Position numbers and translations under genes: made by a program. From contig NW_020312788.1 in NCBI RefSeq assembly GCF_003265705.1, positions 2,672,405 to 2,736,404 of the forward strand: 64,000 nt of DNA. Direction: 5' to 3'. Shown here one piece after another: positions 58,686-64,000 of the stretch (the stretch's first letter is position 1; every line of letters starts with the position of its first letter). The DNA is from Callorhinus ursinus (lineage: Eukaryota; Chordata; Mammalia; Carnivora; Otariidae). The notes beneath the pieces are model-generated. The model saw only the letters and a program-made list of their open reading frames with translations. It was not told where the DNA came from and did no database searches.

Positions 58686-58689
58686 TCCA

Positions 58690-60245
58690 TACAGTTTTTC
58701 TCTCCTCCATTCTCTTTTGAACTTCCATCTGAGCATTTGACCCTCTCTGCTGCACCAAACTGCTCAAGCTCACCAGTGATCTCCATGCTGCTGACCAAAG
58801 GTCAGTTCTCAACACCGCTATCAGCAACATTTGGCCAAGTTGTTCAGTCCCTGCCTCTTGAAATACCTCCTTATCTTGGCTTCCGGAAACCACGTTCTTC
58901 TGGTTTTCCTCCTACTTCATGGCCAGGTATGCTGAGTATGCTTTTTGGTCCTCTTCACCTTCCTAACCCCTTAGAATGGAGTGACCTTGGAGTCGGCCCT
59001 TTGTCCCCTTCACTTCTCCATCTACATATATTCACTTGGTGATCTTATCCAGTCCCATGGCCTTCAATGTCATACTGATTCTCTAACCATGAACTCCTCC
59101 TTAAACTTCAGTCTCCTAAATCCACTATCAATTCAGCAACTCCACTTGGATGTCTAAGAGCCATTTCCTACTAATCTTTCCTCTAAAATTGTTTTCTCCT
59201 GTCATCTTGGCTCAGGCCAAAACCCTGGAGTCATCTTCCTAATGATTGATTTCTAATCTCCTCAGATGTCCTTCCTTATCCATAATAAATCCTATCAGCT
59301 CCATCTTTAAACTAGAATCACACCATCTCTTATCACCTCTTCTGCCATCTTGGTCCAAACAATCAACACTGTTAACCTGAGTTATACCAGTAGCCTCCTA
59401 ACTCCCAGTTTCAGCTCTTATCCCTCTAAAATCTACTCTCAGCCAGAGTGATCCTGTTGAAATGGAAGTCAGCTCACTTCTGTGCTTAAAGCTTCCCTGT
59501 GCTTCCCCATCCCTCCCTAAGTGAAAGTTAAAGATATTTCAATGTCCCAAGATAATTTGGCTCCGTATTAATTCTCTGACCTCATCTACTCTCTTCTCTC
59601 TCATGTGCCTCTCCCTTACTCTGCTCTGGTCACCCTGGTCTCCCTGGCCTTCTTGGAAAACATCCAGCATGCCTTAACACCTGTGCACTTGATTTCCTCT
59701 GTCTCTACAACTCAGCCCCCCACCCCCAGATATCCATACATACTCTTTGCTATAATGTTACTTACTCCATGAAGCCTTCCCTGGCCACCCTGGTTAATGC
59801 ACAACCCTCACTCCCCACCTCCACACTTCCTATCTAACTTTCCTGCTTTGTTTTCACCCACAGTATTTATCACTACCTAACACAATGTATATTTTACTTA
59901 TTTCTTTATTAGTCTCACATACATATACACACTAAAATGTAAGCTTCAAAAAGTAAAAGATTTCTGCCTATCACTATTCTTTTAAAAAAAATTTTATCTA
60001 CTTCTTTGACAGAGCACAAGCAGGGGGAACGGCAGGCAGAGGGAGAGGGAGAAGAAGGCCCCCCACGGAGCAGGGAGCCCAATGCGGGGCTCCACCAGGA
60101 CCCTAGGATCATGACCTGAGCTGAAGGCAGACATTTAACCACTTAACCAACTGAGCCACCCAGGTGCCTATGTGCCTATTCCTTAAAATAGTGCCCAGCA
60201 CATAGTAGGTACTCGGTAAACTTCAATTAATGAAGCAACATTACT
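58690..60245 (+). mobile_element. Long L2 LINE copy (ORF2 end and 3' UTR), split by a SINE
   Basis: GGTTTTCCTCCTACTTCATG, GTGATCTTATCCAGTCCCAT, CCACTTGGATGTCTAAGAG, TAGCCTCCTAACTCCCAGTT, AGCCAGAGTGATCCTGTTGA, CTGACCTCATCTACTCTC and CATGAAGCCTTCCCTGGCC run in consensus order. After the SINE it ends GCCCAGCACATAGTAGGTAC. About 1.36 kb of L2, the longest single element in the window. Confidence 0.88.
59980..60168 (-). mobile_element. SINEC in L2
   Basis: AAGCAGGGGGAACGGCAGGC, GGGGCTCCACCAGGACCCTA and CAACTGAGCCACCCAGGTGC. Confidence 0.93.
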
Positions 60246-60344
60246 CAATCTCATAAAAATCCTTTCTAGGAGAAAAAATCTGAATAAATAATTTTATTAA
60301 ATATGTGTACACTCATGTGAAGAATAGTGTGGACTTAAAGATGG

Positions 60345-60625
60345 GATTGATCAAATCTCGAGTACTGTAGGAGAGGTGTCCTTGAAATGAGTCTTCACCA
60401 AGGAGTAGGTATCACCATTCCCACTTGAGACCAGGCAGTTAGCTGCTCATTGTTACTGATGGTCCTCCAGGATGACGCCTTGGCATCAACTGCCTTCTTG
60501 TAGGCCATGGAGAGGAGACTGCTAAAGTCAATTGTCACCTTTGTGGCAGAAGATCAGCTCATGGTGTAGCCTGATCTGCTGAGCCAGAGAGACTCCCTCC
60601 ATGGCTGCCTCTGGTCCTTCGTGTC
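60345..60625 (-). pseudogene. Degenerate 14-3-3-family retro-fragment (possibly SFN-like)
   Basis: Read on the minus strand, a start-like segment (GCCATGGAGGGAGTC, near 60605) resembles the beginning of 14-3-3 sigma. It is followed by a stretch encoding LLSMAYKK then SSWRTIS and EQ (about 60445-60520). This aligns with the family block LLSVAYKN...WRV(I/L)SSIEQ. Farther on, about 60360-60400, DNA equivalent to the EDSYKDST block near the family's C-terminus is recognisable with one extra base, followed by a weaker match to the next helix. The middle of the gene is missing and several stops and frameshifts are present. I infer an old processed copy with a large internal deletion. The paralogue is uncertain and similarity is modest, so chance resemblance of part of it is possible. 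Confidence 0.5.
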
Positions 60626-60649
60626 ACTCTCATATATGACCTGATAGTA

Positions 60650-63600
60650 TCTTTCCTTCTACCCTAGGACTTCTCTGCTGTCCAGCAGGTTCTGCTAGGT
60701 CCCCAGGCATATACAACAGGAAGTGTTGGTAAGTTAATGCCCTGGAGCCTGAACTTTGACCAAGAGCAATAGAATCTAGTGGATAAACTTTTATTCCTTT
60801 CCCTCCCCTGCCTGTGGGACACACACGGTAGCTTCACACAGCCTCCCTGAAAATATCCTGTGATACAAAACAATCAGCTTATTCCAAGGTTGGGGCCAGC
60901 TCAGTAACTCACTCCCTTATGTTTCGTTTCTTTCTCTCACTTTTCTTTTCCCTCATTCCTGCTTCTCTGAAATTACACTCCTCTGGAACGGCTCTTTTTT
61001 CTAGAGAAGACAAACTAAGTTAGTATTACTCTCGTATTCATTACCTTTGAGAAGGTGGTGGGGTTTCCGGAGCCTTTTGAAAGGTAAGTTTGTTGAACAA
61101 TGGAAGAATTTGCTACTTATTTGTGAACCTTGCATAAGTCGCTTAGCTTCTAAAAGCATCTTAATGCCCTTAGAATGTAAAATGTGAATGTGTAAGTTGT
61201 CTACCGATAGTGGCTGTCTTGCCCGAGCTTCTCTACTGTCATGAGGCTCCCATGACGTAACATGTGGGAAGGGGCTTGGAACCTCTTCACCTCTATGCAC
61301 GCGCACAGTGTAGCACACCTCTGCTCTTTTATCTGTCCAGCATATCTCCTTCAGGCGCTAGGCCATTCCTACCACCCTCCATCCAAATGATTACCCCAGA
61401 AATACAATAGAGTAAAATATGTATCTATCATGTCTGACCACATTTTATTGGTTCAGAGATGGATCTTTGGTCCAAGATGGTAACTGAAGTCCTTCTTCAG
61501 GTATTAGGGCATGAATCAAGGCAATCATTTTTTTTTTCTATAACTTAGACTCTAAAATTTCAAACTCAGAAGCTGTTAGCACCATACTTCACCATATGGA
61601 TAGAAAAAGCAGAAGCTAGTGGGCACCAGGAAAGAGGAATAAAGCAGACCTGTAGAATTAACTAAAGGTAAGAGACATATTTCCACATGGTACCTGAAGG
61701 CCAACTAGTTTCTCATCTTTAGGTTCCATGAAACAGTCTCATATCTTCATGGTGAATTCCCCTTTTTGGTTGACTTGCTGTTATTTTAATCCAAAGGAGT
61801 CCCACCATACAAAACATTACTCTGAGAATACATGTCTTTAACACTTTGCTGACTTCGGTTCAGCCCCCAGGGGAAGGTTAGTCACAAGAAAGACACCTCC
61901 CAAGGAGGTCACTATACCTGTGCAGAAAAGACTTCTAATTGTTGCCCCAGGAAACTAAAATACAATTTATTCATCAGACATGTTTGTAGTTCAACAAAAA
62001 AGCCTATAGTCAGTCTGTAAATAGAAGAGATAAGGAGAGACAAAAGGTGAAAAAAGTTTTTGTTGGGGGTAGAGGGTGACAGTGCCTACATTGCGTATTA
62101 GGAAACTGCTTCACGTCCTGAATATGAAACATCATACACAGAATATACCCTCTTTTTTCCAGGCAACAGGGAAATATCAACAAAGCTAAGTATTACTTTT
62201 CATTCTTAGGCACACACCCAGGTCTTAACCCTTCTACATATATTTAAGTCCACCCCTTAGATGCAGGAGAACAGTCAATTTAGTTGAATTTCCACTGTGA
62301 GTTGTATAACACAAAACTATAGGACTTGTTCTACAAAAAGAACACAAAATCTACTTGGGGAGCAGGATGTACTCACATGAACAGCCAGATAGCTTACACA
62401 CCAACACTACTCATGAAGGCACTGGACGGTATATGGTAAGTGCCCGTGTACTACAGACAACAAGGACTTCCTGCTCAAAGGAGGAAGGAAACATTCTGTG
62501 TTGAAGAGGTCAAGGAAAGCTTTGAGGAAGAGGCTGAAATGGAACCAGACTTCAAAGAATGAGGAGGTTTTGAAAAGGCATGACCAAAAAAAAAGTGAGG
62601 AGGATTTGCTGACCCACAAAATATGGCTGAGAAGCTAGATTACAAATGGCCTTTAGTATGAGGCAAAGGAATACTCCTACTTATTTTAGTGAGAACAGTA
62701 TTTTATCTGGGGTAATATCATCTAAGTAACTCTATAGTATGATGCCTAGTACACAATATATGCTCAATTATTGCAGGTTTTAAAAAATATACAGAAAAAT
62801 TCATTTATTGCTTAAAATACAAGATAGTGCTAAAAGTAAGCATCCAATCAAACACTCAACTCATTAATTTTAAAGAAACCTGGTTTTCTTTGGGAATAGT
62901 ATGGAAATATTGCCAAATTTTGTTTCTACAGTCATTTCTCCTGAATATATAACCTTCTTGCTGTGGTTGGCAACACTATCCTAAATCTAAACTCATTTTC
63001 TGCTATCCAGATAGTAGTCTCTTGGGTTTTCATTTACATAGTATTTAGGGGGAGGGTTGGGCATGAAGTAGTAGGATTCATCCCCATGGTATGCAAGTCA
63101 CCCATAGCAATGCAGAAAACTCAGCATCTCCTGGCATCTTAAGAAAAGGGTAAGAGCGTTTACGTCACAGCATTGGAGTTAGGCTAGGGTTATGGTATTA
63201 GTTAGGGTATGTAACCTGGACAGGAATTAAATATACATTATTTTCTGGAAATTTTCCAATAAGACTGCTCCCTCCCATGTTCACGGTCTTTTTTACAAGC
63301 ATGTCAAATACTGGGGGTCTGAAGATCTTTCTCCTCCCTCCCTTACCTTGACAGTTCCTGTCTCTGGAAAACCTTTTCTGATACTGACAACCATCAATTA
63401 TTCTTGTATTCCTAGCTAAACCAAATCACTGGCTGGATTTTCTGTCTTCTCTGTAATAATCAAAATCTATTTAAATGTTAATTTTCCCTCTTGAAATTTT
63501 CTTTAACTTACTAGTGTTATGTCAGCATCCCACTAACATTTTAAGCCTGACAAGTGTGCTATGAAACTAACAAAAGGAAAGTGAGAAACAACCAGGTTTT

Positions 63601-64000
63601 CTGACTGTGGACTTCAACTTAGGAATTATATTCACCTTAGTTACATGTCTGTAACGTCATAGATATCGTCAGCTAGGTATAGTCAACCTTGATGGGATTT
63701 TCTATGTGTACGTACAGATGAACAGCATTTAGGAGGTAAGGCATCTGATTTACTAGCCAGAAAGGCTGACTTCTAATTTCCACTATGCAAAGGTTTTTAT
63801 AACCAAAGAGAAACAGAGACCTCAGTCATCTCAATTTGTGAGAGGAATAAGTAACTTAAAATATTGCTTGAAATTACTGACTTTATATAGAAACAGAAAT
63901 TCAGAGTTGGAAGTGGCCCTGTATGCCAATGAGTACAATTCATTTTCTGTGCTCATCCAAACTATAATTAAACATCTCTGATGATAGGAAGTTCACTACT
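60650..64000. other. Upstream intergenic sequence
   Basis: No gene recognised; frames up to 105 codons are motif-free. A stretch at 62460-62600 (GAGGTCAAGGAAAGCTTTGA, CAGACTTCAAAGAATGAGGA) resembles a dispersed mammalian repeat that I cannot name. GCCTAGTACACAATATATGC (62743) looks like a degraded L2/MIR end. Confidence 0.4.

Noticed and set aside
7716..60168. tRNA-like heads of the SINEC copies as possible tRNA-Lys genes
   Set aside because: They are followed by CT-rich regions and A-rich tails with TSDs, lack mature tRNA ends and structure, and are SINEs.
1..64000. CRISPR arrays, operons, phage or plasmid genes, or a new defence-like system
   Set aside because: Sequence is vertebrate: SINE/LINE/LTR-rich, spliced gene, CpG island. 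No regularly spaced identical repeats and no compact gene clusters.

Overview
This is vertebrate nuclear DNA from a carnivore, very probably a caniform (dog, bear, seal or weasel side). The diagnostic signal is about 25 copies of the carnivore tRNA-Lys-derived SINE (SINEC). Each has a GGTGGCTCAG head, a CT-rich middle and an (AAATAA)n/AATCTTT tail, in both orientations and several with perfect target-site duplications (TSDs). There are also several 3' ends of the carnivore L1 lineage. No bacterial, phage or plasmid feature is present, and there is no CRISPR array, operon or defence system. No open frame exceeds 145 codons.

The one protein-coding gene I can support is CERS6 (ceramide synthase 6), on the minus strand. 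Its first coding exon lies at 57176-57345 inside a CpG island (about 56.55-57.9 kb) and ends in a clean GT splice donor. Everything from 57175 down to position 1 is therefore best read as the 5' part of CERS6 intron 1. The gene continues out of the window to the left. Everything above about 57.6 kb is promoter and upstream intergenic DNA.

Layout. 1-54.6 kb: intron 1, mostly transposable elements (SINEC, L1, HAL1, L2, MIR, MLT1 and other LTRs, MER5) separated by unique AT-rich sequence. Nested insertions can be ordered by their TSDs: L1 in L1 near 6-7 kb, L1 in L2 near 14 kb, a SINE trimer in L1 near 24.5 kb, and a SINE in MER5 near 30 kb. 54.6-56.5 kb: unique, repeat-poor intron DNA. 56.5-57.9 kb: CpG island, exon 1 and promoter. 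57.9-64 kb: upstream DNA with a long L2 copy (58.7-60.2 kb) and further unique sequence.

Two gene relics were worked out here. One is a fragment of the oocyte linker histone gene H1-8 (H1FOO) at 5025-5367, inserted into an old L1 with a 12-bp TSD. The other is a very degraded 14-3-3-family fragment on the minus strand near 60.35-60.62 kb. Other unusual signals are a 67-bp near-identical duplication 3.1 kb apart (22.9 and 26.0 kb), a 30-bp-arm inverted repeat at 3.2 kb, a chimeric SINE at 30.4-30.7 kb, and a CA repeat starting 36 nt inside CERS6 intron 1. I found nothing that looks like a new biological system; the interest is in genome-evolution detail and promoter architecture.
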